Below are positions 18,939 to 26,748 of a stretch of 41,229 bases of DNA, piece after piece. The stretch comes from Bacillus litorisediminis (GTDB lineage Bacteria; Bacillota; Bacilli; Bacillales; JC228). Numbering within the stretch: the stretch's first letter is position 1; each line of letters starts with the position of its first letter. The position numbers and the translations under genes were made by a program. The notes under the pieces were generated by a model. That model did no database searches, had not been told where the DNA came from, and saw only the letters and a program-made list of their open reading frames with translations. The stretch is taken from contig NZ_JAKZKT010000038.1 of the NCBI RefSeq assembly GCF_022808645.1, forward strand, positions 1 through 41,229, written 5' to 3'.

Positions 18939-19631
18939 ATGGGTAGGCTAGTTGGAATTCTCGTTCTAATTCTTTTACTCCTTATTTTCACAAGAGTGAC
19001 AGTGGAAATTGACTTTTATCATGGCAATGACAATGATCATTTAAAGATTAAATTTTTTGCCTGGTTCAGACTCATTCGCTATACGGTTGATGTGCCTATA
19101 GTAAAAATAGATAAGGATTCTAAAGCCTTAGTTCTGAAGCAAGAATTAAAACCAGGGCAAACAGAAAAACCAAAAAAGGAGAAGAAACAGAGAATCACTC
19201 CTGCTACGATTATTAAAAATTTAAAAAATGTAAAAGAAGTACTTGTCCATATTGTTGATTTTCACAGGATTCTATCAAATTTTCTCAAAAAAATACAGAT
19301 AAAAAAATTAATTTGGCACACTTCAGTGGGTATCGGCGATGCTAGCTACACCGGTGTTTTAACAGGGATTATTTGGTCCTTGAAAGGAACTATTCTGGGA
19401 CTGATCAGTAAATATATGAGACTTAGAGTTCAACCCAATATTATGGTTACTCCACAATTTCAACAAATGATTTCAAGTATGTCATTTCAATGTATGATAC
19501 AGTTTTGGGTTGGGCATGCTTTACTAGTAGGAATCAAGATGCTGGCTTTTTGGCGTGGAGGAATGCCGAAGTTTCAAACTACTCCTTCAGCAAAAGCTGC
19601 TAAAAGTTCAACAGATAAATTATTATCATAG
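18939..19631 (+). CDS. ytfI: DUF2953 membrane protein YtfI
   Basis: Conserved Bacillus protein of unknown function. The 230 residues start with one hydrophobic segment (MGRLVGILVLILLLLIFTRV), then a basic domain with TSVGIGDASYTGVLTGIIWSLKGTI and PNIMVTPQFQQ, the usual DUF2953 features. The open frame extends back to 18789, through the rarD terminator. ATG 18939 is chosen because it starts at the membrane segment and follows AAAGGTAGTGA, though spacing is long. It lies 12 bases before ytfJ, and the pair is conserved in spore formers, which suggests a sporulation-linked role (inference). Confidence 0.85.
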   Translation: MGRLVGILVLILLLLIFTRVTVEIDFYHGNDNDHLKIKFFAWFRLIRYTVDVPIVKIDKDSKALVLKQELKPGQTEKPKKEKKQRITPATIIKNLKNVKEVLVHIVDFHRILSNFLKKIQIKKLIWHTSVGIGDASYTGVLTGIIWSLKGTILGLISKYMRLRVQPNIMVTPQFQQMISSMSFQCMIQFWVGHALLVGIKMLAFWRGGMPKFQTTPSAKAAKSSTDKLLS

Positions 19632-19643
19632 GAGGCTACCACT

Positions 19644-20093
19644 GTGTCTGAGCATCCAATCCAAGGTTTAATGACTACGGCAATGGAAAATTTAAAAGAA
19701 ATGATCGATGTCAATACGATTATTGGAGATCCTGTTGAAACTCCGGATGGCGGTGTGATATTAACGGTTTCAAAGGTTGGATTCGGGTTTGCAGCAGGGG
19801 GAAGTGAGTTTATTGTAGATGGACAATCCGGTAATCAAGGCGGAGAACAATCTGCTAAACATCCATTTGGTGGAGGTAGCGGAGGAGGAGTATCAATTAC
19901 TCCAATTGCATTTTTAATTGTCAATCAGCAGGGTGTGAAAATGCTTCACTTAGATGAGAACACCCACCTTCTTGAAAAGATACTGGATTTAGCTCCAGGA
20001 GCAGTCGAAAAGGTGCAGCAATTGCTATCAAAAAATAATCAGAATAACAGCGGCAATAATAAAAAACAAAACGTTGATGACCTTGATATCTAA
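19644..20093 (+). CDS. ytfJ: GerW-family sporulation protein YtfJ
   Basis: Small soluble spore-associated protein; B. subtilis YtfJ (GerW) affects germination. The 149 residues contain EHPIQGLMTTAMENLKEMIDVNTIIGDPV, a Gly-rich centre (FGGGSGGGVSITPIAFLIV) and an Asn/Lys-rich, disordered C terminus. GTG 19644 follows a GGAGG site with 8-nt spacing. It is probably co-transcribed with ytfI and ends at a clear terminator. Confidence 0.93.
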   Translation: MSEHPIQGLMTTAMENLKEMIDVNTIIGDPVETPDGGVILTVSKVGFGFAAGGSEFIVDGQSGNQGGEQSAKHPFGGGSGGGVSITPIAFLIVNQQGVKMLHLDENTHLLEKILDLAPGAVEKVQQLLSKNNQNNSGNNKKQNVDDLDI

Positions 20094-20135
20094 TAAATAA
20101 CCAAAGCGGATTGCAATCATGTCATTTCTTGAGAG

Positions 20136-20166
20136 CTCATTTCATTTCAATGAAATGAGTTTTTTT
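20136..20166 (+). terminator. ytfJ terminator
   Basis: A perfect 10-bp stem, CTCATTTCAT (20136-20145) with ATGAAATGAG (20150-20159), followed by T. Confidence 0.93.
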
Positions 20167-20237
20167 CTTATGGCTATCGATAACAGTGCAACTTCGCATG
20201 TGTCTACTCCTTACGGTTCGCCAATCAGCGTGTTTTC

Positions 20238-20267
20238 TTTACAAATTAATATCAGCGAGGTTATGAT
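20238..20267 (+). promoter_or_regulatory. tpx promoter
   Basis: -35 TTTACA (20238-20243), 18 bases, -10 TATGAT (20262-20267), 32 bases ahead of the tpx start. Confidence 0.5.
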
Positions 20268-20299
20268 GATATTATCAAAATACATAGGAGGGCTTTGAT

Positions 20300-20800
20300 A
20301 TGGCTACAGTAACATTTAAAGGAAATCCAGTTACACTTGTAGGACAGGCAGTAAAAGTTGGTGATCAGGCACCTAATTTTACTGTTTTGGCAAATGACCT
20401 CTCGGAAGTGACACTAGACTCAAGCAAAGGAAATGTAAGATTAATTAGTGTGGTTCCTTCTCTGGACACGGGTGTTTGTGATGCGCAAACCAGAAGATTT
20501 AATGAAGAAGCCGCGAATTTAGGAAATGTAAAAGTTTTAACGATAAGTATGGATCTGCCGTTTGCACAAAAAAGATGGTGTGGTGCGAACGGGATTGAAA
20601 ATGTGCAAACCCTCTCTGATCATCGAGATGCATCATTTGGCAAAGCATATGGCGTCTTAATGGAAGAGCTAAGACTATTGGCACGATCTATATTTGTCAT
20701 AGATTCCAATGACAAGGTTACATATGTGGAGTACGTAAGTGAAGGTACGAACCATCCTAATTATGAAGCCGCAATTGAAGCCGTAAAGCAAGCAAAATAA
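20300..20800 (+). CDS. tpx: Thiol peroxidase Tpx
   Basis: Thioredoxin-dependent atypical 2-Cys peroxiredoxin that reduces hydrogen peroxide and alkyl hydroperoxides in the cytoplasm. It has 166 residues, with the peroxidatic cysteine C60 in [17 protein letters not shown] and the resolving cysteine C94 in QKRWCGANG, both at the family positions. An AGGAGGG site lies 7 nt before the ATG. It stands alone between two terminators, as in B. subtilis. Confidence 0.97.
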   Translation: MATVTFKGNPVTLVGQAVKVGDQAPNFTVLANDLSEVTLDSSKGNVRLISVVPSLDTGVCDAQTRRFNEEAANLGNVKVLTISMDLPFAQKRWCGANGIENVQTLSDHRDASFGKAYGVLMEELRLLARSIFVIDSNDKVTYVEYVSEGTNHPNYEAAIEAVKQAK

Positions 20801-20815
20801 AAGAGGATATATGAA

Positions 20816-20850
20816 AAGACCTCGTTTCTGACAAAACGGGGTTCTTTATT
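20816..20850 (+). terminator. tpx terminator
   Basis: GACCTCGTTT (20818-20827) pairs with AAACGGGGTTC (20834-20844) with a G-T pair and one bulge, followed by TTTATT. Confidence 0.78.
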
Positions 20851-20854
20851 GTAC

Positions 20855-20970
20855 TTTAAGAAAGCATAAAATGTTTAGCAAAGAGGCAGATTCGACGTAG
20901 TTTAACAAAATAAAGTATAAGTGCAATTAGGAGTGCTTAAAGGCTTGGCGCTAGTCAAGTTTTCTTTATA
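20855..20970 (+). repeat. Dispersed intergenic repeat, copy C (internally shortened)
   Basis: It opens TTTAAGAAAGCATAAAATG and has GATTCGACGTAGTTTAACAA, then TAAAGTA. It ends AGGCTTGGCGCTAGTCAAG followed by TTTTCTTTAT, nearly identical to the right end of copy A. The final hairpin has one C-to-T change that turns a G-C pair into G-U, so pairing is kept. It starts about 4 nt after the tpx terminator and ends 18 nt before the ytxK start codon, so it lies in the ytxK leader. Confidence 0.7.
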
Positions 20971-20987
20971 GAAATAGGAGGACCATC

Positions 20988-21980
20988 ATGCTCGGATCGA
21001 AAGTAGAAAATCTGTTTCATGTATTAGACCAAACAACGGAGATCTTAATGCAATCCTGTCAGCTAACCTACCTGGAAGCTCTAGTGGAAACGGGTGAAAA
21101 TCTATTTCAGGGAGACATTTTACAACCGGTGGATGACGTTGCGAAAAAAAGAATGGAAAAGCTTTATCAGTCGATTAAGCTTGAAATGCTCTCAAAAGAA
21201 GAAATCCGAAGAGCTTTTCAGCTTGTAACCCTAAAAGGGATGAGAGATTATGTTCAGCCCCATCACCAAATGACACCTGATTCAATTGGAATCTTAATTA
21301 GCGGTCTTCTGCGAGAATTTCTAATCAACGGGCATATTGAAACATTTACTTTACTGGACCCAGCTGTAGGAACGGGCAATTTAGTCGCAACGATCCAAAA
21401 CCAATTATCAGATTACGCAATAGAGGCATATGGTGTTGAAGTCGATGATGTATTACTTAAATTAGCCTATGTGCAAGCCAATCTCCAGGAGCAGTCGATT
21501 CAATTATATAATCAAGATGCTCTGGAGCCTTTGTTCATTGATCCTGTCGATGTGGTTGTGAGTGATTTGCCAGTCGGATATTATCCGCGCAAAGAATTTG
21601 CAAAAGAGTACCAGCTTGACCGCGAAGAAGGCCATGCCTTTAGCCATTACCTGTTCATTGAACAGAGTCTGAAACATACCAAGCCGGGGGGGCTTCTATT
21701 TTTTGTCATCCCTAACGATTTGTTTGAAGGGGAAGATGCTGCAAAACTTCATGCGTTCCTAAAGGAACATGCTTTTATTCAAGGCCTGATTCAGTTGCCT
21801 CTTTCAATGTTTAAAAATGAGAGAAATGCAAAGAGTATTTTTATACTAAAAAAGAAAAAAGAAGGGGAAGCTCCGCCGAAAAAAGTATTTATGGCACAAA
21901 TGCCGAAATTGACAAATAAAAATGCGGTTCAGGATATCATTTCTCAAATTCGCATCTGGTTACGTGAAGAGGCCAAATAA
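20988..21980 (+). CDS. ytxK: SAM-dependent methyltransferase-like protein YtxK
   Basis: Resembles the N6-adenine DNA methyltransferase (type I HsdM-like) fold but has no restriction partner here. The substrate is not established. The 330 residues have an N-terminal helical part, SAM motif I LLDPAVGTGNL (about 124-134), an acidic motif II (GVEVDD), and catalytic motif IV degenerated to VVSDLPVGYYP in place of NPPY. PKKVFMAQMPKLTNK lies near the end. AGGAGG precedes ATG 20988. In Bacillus this gene regularly sits between tpx and ackA. Confidence 0.88.
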   Translation: MLGSKVENLFHVLDQTTEILMQSCQLTYLEALVETGENLFQGDILQPVDDVAKKRMEKLYQSIKLEMLSKEEIRRAFQLVTLKGMRDYVQPHHQMTPDSIGILISGLLREFLINGHIETFTLLDPAVGTGNLVATIQNQLSDYAIEAYGVEVDDVLLKLAYVQANLQEQSIQLYNQDALEPLFIDPVDVVVSDLPVGYYPRKEFAKEYQLDREEGHAFSHYLFIEQSLKHTKPGGLLFFVIPNDLFEGEDAAKLHAFLKEHAFIQGLIQLPLSMFKNERNAKSIFILKKKKEGEAPPKKVFMAQMPKLTNKNAVQDIISQIRIWLREEAK

Positions 21981-22108
21981 AAAGGGAAAGCTCAAACAGA
22001 ACTTTCCACTTGCAAATAAAAATATCCCCTGCTTTAATGAGTAAGGAAAGTTTTAAGGTTGATTGGACACCATAAGAAAAGCAAAACAATAGGTAGGAGC
22101 GTTTAATT

Positions 22109-23299
22109 ATGTCAAAAATACTGGCTGTTAATGCTGGCAGTTCATCATTAAAATTTCAGCTCTTCCAAATGCCGGAAGAGATTGTGATAACGAAAGGCTT
22201 AATCGAGCGAATCGGTCTTAAAGATTCTGTCTTTACCATTACTGTAAACGGGGAAAAGGTGAAAAAAGTTCTAGATATAAAAGACCATTCAGAAGCGGTG
22301 GCTCTTTTGTTAGAGCAGCTGACTGGCCAAGGAATTATAAAGAGTTTAGATGAAATCAATGGAGTCGGGCACCGAGTTGTTCATGGCGGGGAAATCTTCT
22401 ATGATTCAGCTATTATAACGGATAAGGTCATTGCGCAAATTGATGAGCTTTCCGAATTGGCTCCCTTGCATAACCCCGCAAATCTAACTGGGATTTTGGC
22501 ATTTAAACATGTGTTGCCGAATGTCCCTGCTGTTGCCGTATTTGATACAGCATTTCACCAGACTATGCCCGAAAGTTCTTATTTATATAGTTTGCCTTAC
22601 GAATTCTACAAAAATTATGGAATCCGTAAATATGGGTTCCATGGGACGTCCCATAAATATGTATCCGAAAGAGCAGCTGAGCTATTAGGTCGTCCGGTTG
22701 AACAATTGCGGCTGATTTCCTGCCATTTAGGGAATGGGGCAAGCATTGCGGCCATTGAAGGCGGAAAATCAGTCGATACATCTATGGGATTTACACCTTT
22801 AGCTGGAGTTGCCATGGGAACCCGTTCAGGAAATATTGACCCCGCTTTAATTCCTTATATCATGGAAAAAACAAATAAAACTGCGGATGAAGTAATTGAA
22901 ATCTTAAATAAAAAAAGCGGGATGCTTGGTATTTCAGGTTTTTCAAGCGATCTTCGAGATATTGAAGAAGCATCGAAGGAAGGAAATGAGCGTGCTGAAT
23001 TAGCGCTTGAGGTATTTGCCAACCGCATTCATAAATATTTAGGATCCTATGCTGCCCGTATGAATGGTGTAGATGCCATTATTTTTACTGCAGGGATCGG
23101 TGAAAATAGTGACGTGATTCGCGCAAAAGTGTTAAAAGGATTAGAATTTATGGGAGTATACTGGGATCCTGCTCTTAATAAAGTTCGGGGTGAGGAAGCT
23201 TCTATCAGTTATCCTCATTCACCTGTAAAAGTTTTAGTTATACCTACTAATGAAGAAGTTATGATAGCTAGAGATGTCGTGCGGTTAACCCAAAAATAA
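22109..23299 (+). CDS. ackA: Acetate kinase
   Basis: Interconverts acetyl phosphate plus ADP with acetate plus ATP, the last step of overflow acetate production. It has 396 residues, with the ASKHA-fold signatures [16 protein letters not shown] (N terminus), [28 protein letters not shown] and [11 protein letters not shown], followed by [16 protein letters not shown] lies ahead of ATG 22109. B. subtilis ackA is activated by CcpA, but I found no convincing catabolite-responsive element in the 128-base upstream gap. A strong terminator follows. Confidence 0.98.
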   Translation: MSKILAVNAGSSSLKFQLFQMPEEIVITKGLIERIGLKDSVFTITVNGEKVKKVLDIKDHSEAVALLLEQLTGQGIIKSLDEINGVGHRVVHGGEIFYDSAIITDKVIAQIDELSELAPLHNPANLTGILAFKHVLPNVPAVAVFDTAFHQTMPESSYLYSLPYEFYKNYGIRKYGFHGTSHKYVSERAAELLGRPVEQLRLISCHLGNGASIAAIEGGKSVDTSMGFTPLAGVAMGTRSGNIDPALIPYIMEKTNKTADEVIEILNKKSGMLGISGFSSDLRDIEEASKEGNERAELALEVFANRIHKYLGSYAARMNGVDAIIFTAGIGENSDVIRAKVLKGLEFMGVYWDPALNKVRGEEASISYPHSPVKVLVIPTNEEVMIARDVVRLTQK

Positions 23300-23311
23300 T
23301 AAAGAATGAAA

Positions 23312-23345
23312 GGGTCAGTCTAACAGAGGCTGACCCATTTTTTGA
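23312..23345 (+). terminator. ackA terminator
   Basis: GGGTCAGTCT (23312-23321) pairs with AGGCTGACCC (23327-23336), then ATTTTTTT. Confidence 0.92.
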
Positions 23346-23406
23346 ACAAATAATCCTTCTTCATCTGTGCTATACTTTTTTTAAAGAGTTGAGTGGAGGG
23401 ATTGTT

Positions 23407-24261
23407 TTGGAGCACTCAAAATTTCATCAAACGGCATGGGAGAACGTGTTACAATGGGAAAAAAATTTAGTTGAATATCAAGGGAATGATTTTGAAAGAA
23501 CCTATGAACGCTGGTTAAACCAAGCTTTTGAAGCTCTTCCTGATTACTGGAAAGACCCTATTACACAATCAATTGATCAATGGATTTTTCACATATATGC
23601 CCTCTTTCATGAAACATCGATTCAAAATGAAGCAAAGGAACGAATCCTTTCAACAGCAAAAGCTTTCAATGACGAAATCCAAAACTTTGAAGATCTCAAG
23701 AATCTTCCGCTTTCCCAATTAAATTATATTGCTGATCGAGAACAATCGAAACATAGAATCTATTCGATCATTCAGGGTGGACTGGTAGGCACAGGGAGAA
23801 CGATTTTTTCTTCAATCAGTATTCCTGTAACTTTAATTAACAATATTAGAGTTGTACAGCTTATGTCTTATATTTATGGATATGATTTATCTTCACCCTA
23901 TGAATTAATGACCTCCTTAAAAGTATTCCATGCAGCCACATTGCCAAAGCGATATCAGGGTGAAGCGTGGCTTTCTTTAAAAAATGATTTACTCCAAAAA
24001 GAGAAGAATTCGTCCTATTTTTACGACGGGGAAGAGCAAATCATCTCGAAGGAATGGATTGAATTCGGAATGGATGAATTGATTAAATTAGTTGCTATTC
24101 AGCTGTTTCAGCCAAAAAAGGATGGAAGGTTCCCGCTTCTCAGCGTAGTTATGGGGGTACAATTTCAATACAGCCTTTCAAAAAGAGTTGCAAGTTTTGC
24201 TCATCACTATTACATGTATCGCTATTTACTCCAGCATAAAAATAAAGTAGAAAAGCCATAA
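23407..24261 (+). CDS. EcsC-family protein
   Basis: The 284-residue protein is related to the C-terminal protein of the Ecs transporter locus; its function is unknown. Visible features are a Trp/Glu-rich N-terminal half (WENVLQWEKNLVEYQGNDFERTYERW) and a central hydrophobic segment, QGGLVGTGRTIFSSISIPVTLINNIRVVQLM. The latter is the EcsC hallmark and suggests membrane association. The C-terminal region ends FAHHYYMYRYLLQ. TTG 23407 is chosen because GGAGGG lies 6 nt upstream; the frame is open to 23389. It follows ackA on the same strand but after a terminator. Confidence 0.8.
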   Translation: MEHSKFHQTAWENVLQWEKNLVEYQGNDFERTYERWLNQAFEALPDYWKDPITQSIDQWIFHIYALFHETSIQNEAKERILSTAKAFNDEIQNFEDLKNLPLSQLNYIADREQSKHRIYSIIQGGLVGTGRTIFSSISIPVTLINNIRVVQLMSYIYGYDLSSPYELMTSLKVFHAATLPKRYQGEAWLSLKNDLLQKEKNSSYFYDGEEQIISKEWIEFGMDELIKLVAIQLFQPKKDGRFPLLSVVMGVQFQYSLSKRVASFAHHYYMYRYLLQHKNKVEKP

Positions 24262-24361
24262 GAATGGAAACACATACCTGTTATACTGCTTTTTACTATT
24301 CATTTTTCTGCTCTGGTTCGGCCAAATTACAATTATAGTCCTTCGAAAGGGGAATATAACA

Positions 24362-24529
24362 TTGAAAAAGGATCCGAACGAAAAGTTTTATTACGATGAA
24401 GAAGGAGTAAATGAAATAAGAGATCAAATAATGGGAGCCTATGCGTCTGGCGTGATTGATAATCCCAAGGCGCAATCCAATATGTACAACGAACAGCCTC
24501 ATGACGAGGCAGAAGACTTTGAATATTAA
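24362..24529 (+). CDS. Small acidic protein of unknown function, 55 residues
   Basis: TTG 24362 is preceded by AAGGGG at 9-nt spacing. The product begins MKKDPNEKFYYDEEGVNEIR, continues through DQIMGAYASGVIDNPK and ends HDEAEDFEY. It is soluble, acidic and without Cys or a membrane segment. The codons look like those of the neighbours, and a terminator directly follows the stop, which supports a real gene. I do not recognise the family. The QIMGAYxSGxID stretch could serve as a search seed. Confidence 0.7.
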   Translation: MKKDPNEKFYYDEEGVNEIRDQIMGAYASGVIDNPKAQSNMYNEQPHDEAEDFEY

Positions 24530-24560
24530 GAGGCCGATCGAATGATCGCCTCTATTTTGT
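24529..24560 (+). terminator. Terminator after the 55-residue gene
   Basis: AGAGGC and GATC (24529-24539) pair with GATC and GCCTCT (24544-24553) with one bulged C, followed by ATTTTGTT. It overlaps the stop codon. Confidence 0.78.
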
Positions 24561-24630
24561 TAGGGGAAAAGCCTTTGTAAGGGCTTTCAATAAATAGTGG
24601 ACAATCTATATTTTCCTTTCTAAAATAAAG

Positions 24631-24639
24631 TGGTATGAT
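24631..24639 (+). promoter_or_regulatory. ald promoter, extended -10
   Basis: TGGTATGAT gives a TG-N extended -10, with TATGAT at 24634-24639, 52 bases before the ald start. No clear -35 is seen. Confidence 0.42.
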
Positions 24640-24690
24640 GAAATCAAATAACAGAAAATATTTCCACAACATACAGGAGGGTATGGAATC

Positions 24691-25803
24691 ATGCGTATTG
24701 GTGTTCCTCGAGAAATAAAAAATAATGAAAATCGGGTGGCTCTTACACCAGCTGGTGTATTCCACTTAGTGGAGAATGGACATGAAGTTTTCATAGAGAC
24801 CAATGCTGGGGCAGGTTCAGGCTTTTTAGATGATGAATATGTACAAGCCGGGGCAAGAATTGTGAACACAGCCGAAGAGGCCTGGTCTTATGATATGGTG
24901 ATGAAAGTAAAAGAGCCGCTGCCAAGTGAATACGTGTATTTTAGAGAAGGGCTTATTTTATTTACGTATTTACATTTAGCTGCTGAACCAGAATTAACGA
25001 AGGCGCTAGTTGAAAATAAAGTAATCGGGATTGCCTATGAAACAGTTCAGCTGCCAAACCGTTCCCTGCCATTATTAACACCTATGAGTGAAGTAGCGGG
25101 ACGAATGGCTCCGCAAATCGGTGCACAATTTTTAGAAAAAGTCAACGGAGGCAGAGGGATTTTACTGGCTGGAGTTCCAGGAGTATCCCGCGGTAAAGTA
25201 GCCATTATTGGCGGCGGGGTTGCCGGTACCAATGCTGCAAAAATCGCTGTCGGACTTGGAGCTCAAGTGACTATCTTAGATATCAACCCAGATCGATTAA
25301 GAGAGCTGGACGATATTTTTGGAAATAGTATTACGACTCTAATGTCCAATCCTTTCAATATTGCTGAGGCGGTTAAAGAAGCTGACTTGGTGATTGGAGC
25401 TGTTTTAATACCGGGAGCGAAGGCGCCAAGGCTAGTTACTGAAGAAATGGTTAGATCTATGAAAGAGGGAAGCGTTATTGTAGATGTTGCAATCGATCAG
25501 GGAGGAATTTTCGAAACAACTGACCGCATTACAACACATGATGACCCGACCTATACAAAACATGGTGTCGTACATTATGCAGTAGCTAATATTCCCGGAG
25601 CCGTACCAAGAACTTCAACGATTGCACTTACGAATGTAACTGTACCGTATGCGATTCAAATTGCGAACAAAGGATATCAGCGTGCATGTTTAGATAATCA
25701 GGCACTATTTAAAGGAATTAATACTTTAAATGGCTATGTAACATATCAGGCCGTAGCTGACTCACTAGGGTTAGATTATAAAGATGCGAAAGAATTGTTT
25801 TAA
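24691..25803 (+). CDS. ald: Alanine dehydrogenase
   Basis: NAD-dependent oxidative deamination of L-alanine to pyruvate and ammonia, used for alanine catabolism and needed for normal sporulation in B. subtilis. The 370 residues match the family. It starts [20 protein letters not shown]. The catalytic lysine lies in VMKVKEP (K74) and the catalytic His in FTYLHLA (H95). A Rossmann [10 protein letters not shown] motif lies in the middle, with [19 protein letters not shown] near the end. AGGAGGG precedes the ATG, and a terminator follows. Confidence 0.98.
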   Translation: MRIGVPREIKNNENRVALTPAGVFHLVENGHEVFIETNAGAGSGFLDDEYVQAGARIVNTAEEAWSYDMVMKVKEPLPSEYVYFREGLILFTYLHLAAEPELTKALVENKVIGIAYETVQLPNRSLPLLTPMSEVAGRMAPQIGAQFLEKVNGGRGILLAGVPGVSRGKVAIIGGGVAGTNAAKIAVGLGAQVTILDINPDRLRELDDIFGNSITTLMSNPFNIAEAVKEADLVIGAVLIPGAKAPRLVTEEMVRSMKEGSVIVDVAIDQGGIFETTDRITTHDDPTYTKHGVVHYAVANIPGAVPRTSTIALTNVTVPYAIQIANKGYQRACLDNQALFKGINTLNGYVTYQAVADSLGLDYKDAKELF

Positions 25804-25823
25804 GTAACAATGAGCTTTTATCA

Positions 25824-25864
25824 AAGAGGCTGTCCCCTCGTTATTTTAGGGGAGCCTCTTTTCT
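25824..25864 (+). terminator. ald terminator
   Basis: AAGAGGCT and CCCCT (25824-25838) pair with AGGGG and AGCCTCTT (25848-25860), followed by TTTTC. Confidence 0.9.
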
Positions 25865-25938
25865 TGCTGAAATGGCAGAAATACTGGAGCAGACAAAAAT
25901 GATAATTAATCCAAAAGATATACTGACATCATTCAAAT

Positions 25939-25970
25939 AGTTTGATAAGCTTATCATAGCTTATCAAACT
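25939..25970. repeat. Perfect 13-bp inverted repeat upstream of the TPP riboswitch
   Basis: AGTTTGATAAGCT (25939-25951) is the exact reverse complement of 25958-25970, with a 6-base spacer. No T-tract follows, so it is not an ordinary terminator. It lies between the ald terminator and the riboswitch, where the thiW promoter should be. The 407-base gap from 25804 to 26210 holds the ald terminator, this repeat, the riboswitch and its terminator. Confidence 0.75.
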
Positions 25971-25984
25971 GAATATCAAGATAC

Positions 25985-26090
25985 TGCTAGGGGGGCCCCG
26001 AATGCGTGGGCTGAGAGGAAAGCGCGAGAAAGCTTTCCGACTCTTATGGACCTGATCTGGGTAATACCAGCGGAGGGAAGCAGGCTTTAA
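25985..26090 (+). promoter_or_regulatory. TPP riboswitch (THI element)
   Basis: Thiamine pyrophosphate-sensing aptamer. The conserved CTGAGAG (26011-26017) is present, as is CCTGATCTGGGTAATACCAG (26051-26070) with GCGGAGGGAAG after it. These are the two most invariant parts of the family, with a GGGGGGCCCC-containing P1/P2 start near 25990. It controls the thiW-tenA operon through the terminator that follows. Confidence 0.95.
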
Positions 26091-26115
26091 GCTTTGTTTA
26101 TAATCTTTAACCTTA

Positions 26116-26147
26116 AGCCAGGTCCATTACTGAGGATCTGGCTTTTT
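26116..26147 (+). terminator. Riboswitch-controlled terminator
   Basis: AGCCAGGTCC (26116-26125) pairs with GGATCTGGCT (26134-26143) with a G-T pair, followed by five T. It is the expression platform of the TPP riboswitch, so TPP should favour termination before thiW. Confidence 0.85.
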
Positions 26148-26210
26148 GTATTTTATTACGATGTCTCTTCGTGATAAGCCATCAGTCTCCCCCTTCAGGA
26201 AGGAGGTTAT

Positions 26211-26720
26211 ATGAATAGGACACGATTATTGGCGTTAATGGCACTATTTGTAGCGATTGGAACGCTTGGTTCCCATTTGCTTTGGTTCCCTGCAGGCGTA
26301 GCCAAAGCTTATCCTGTCCAGCATGCAGTTAATGTGCTAGCAGCAGTGATTCTTGGCCCTTTACCAGCAACAGCAGTTGCATTCATGATTGGGCTGCTCC
26401 GAAATTTGCTTGGCTTCGGTACAATCCTTGCTTTTCCAGGCGGAATGATTGGTGCGTTCCTGGCAGGAGTGCTTTATCTAAAATTCGGCAAAAAAATATG
26501 GGCTGCTGCAGGAGAAGTTGTCGGTACAGGAATTATCGGGGCTCTTATAGCTGTTCCGATTGCAAAGATTTTGATGGGCACTGTGGCTGGTGTATTTTTC
26601 TTTATCCCGCCTTTTCTTATCAGCAGCTTGACTGGTGCCGTTATTGCATCGCTCATATTGGCCAAGGTAAAGCAAAGTAATGTAATGCAGAACAGTGGTT
26701 TTTTTAAGAGAGAACTCTAG
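26211..26720 (+). CDS. thiW: Thiamine-precursor ECF transporter S component ThiW
   Basis: Substrate-binding membrane subunit of an energy-coupling-factor transporter, proposed for the thiazole moiety of thiamine. The 169 residues form about five to six hydrophobic helices. It starts MNRTRLLALMALFVAIGTLGSHLLWFPAG, with KAYPVQHAVNVLAAVILGP and GLLRNLLGFGTILAFPGG as landmarks. It should share the EcfA/T module, which is not in the window. GGAGG lies 4-5 nt before the ATG. The TPP riboswitch upstream and tenA 28 bases downstream support the thiamine role. The protein ends NSGFFKREL. Confidence 0.92.
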   Translation: MNRTRLLALMALFVAIGTLGSHLLWFPAGVAKAYPVQHAVNVLAAVILGPLPATAVAFMIGLLRNLLGFGTILAFPGGMIGAFLAGVLYLKFGKKIWAAAGEVVGTGIIGALIAVPIAKILMGTVAGVFFFIPPFLISSLTGAVIASLILAKVKQSNVMQNSGFFKREL

Positions 26721-26748
26721 ATCTGAACACAATAAGGAGGATTTTTTT

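Noticed and set aside
20988-21980. ytxK as part of a restriction-modification system
   Set aside because: The adenine-methylase fold is visible, but the NPPY motif is degenerate (SDLPVGYYP) and no specificity or restriction subunit lies nearby. It is a conserved Bacillus core gene.
21981-22108. CcpA cre site upstream of ackA
   Set aside because: It is expected from B. subtilis, but no stretch in the gap fits the cre consensus on inspection.
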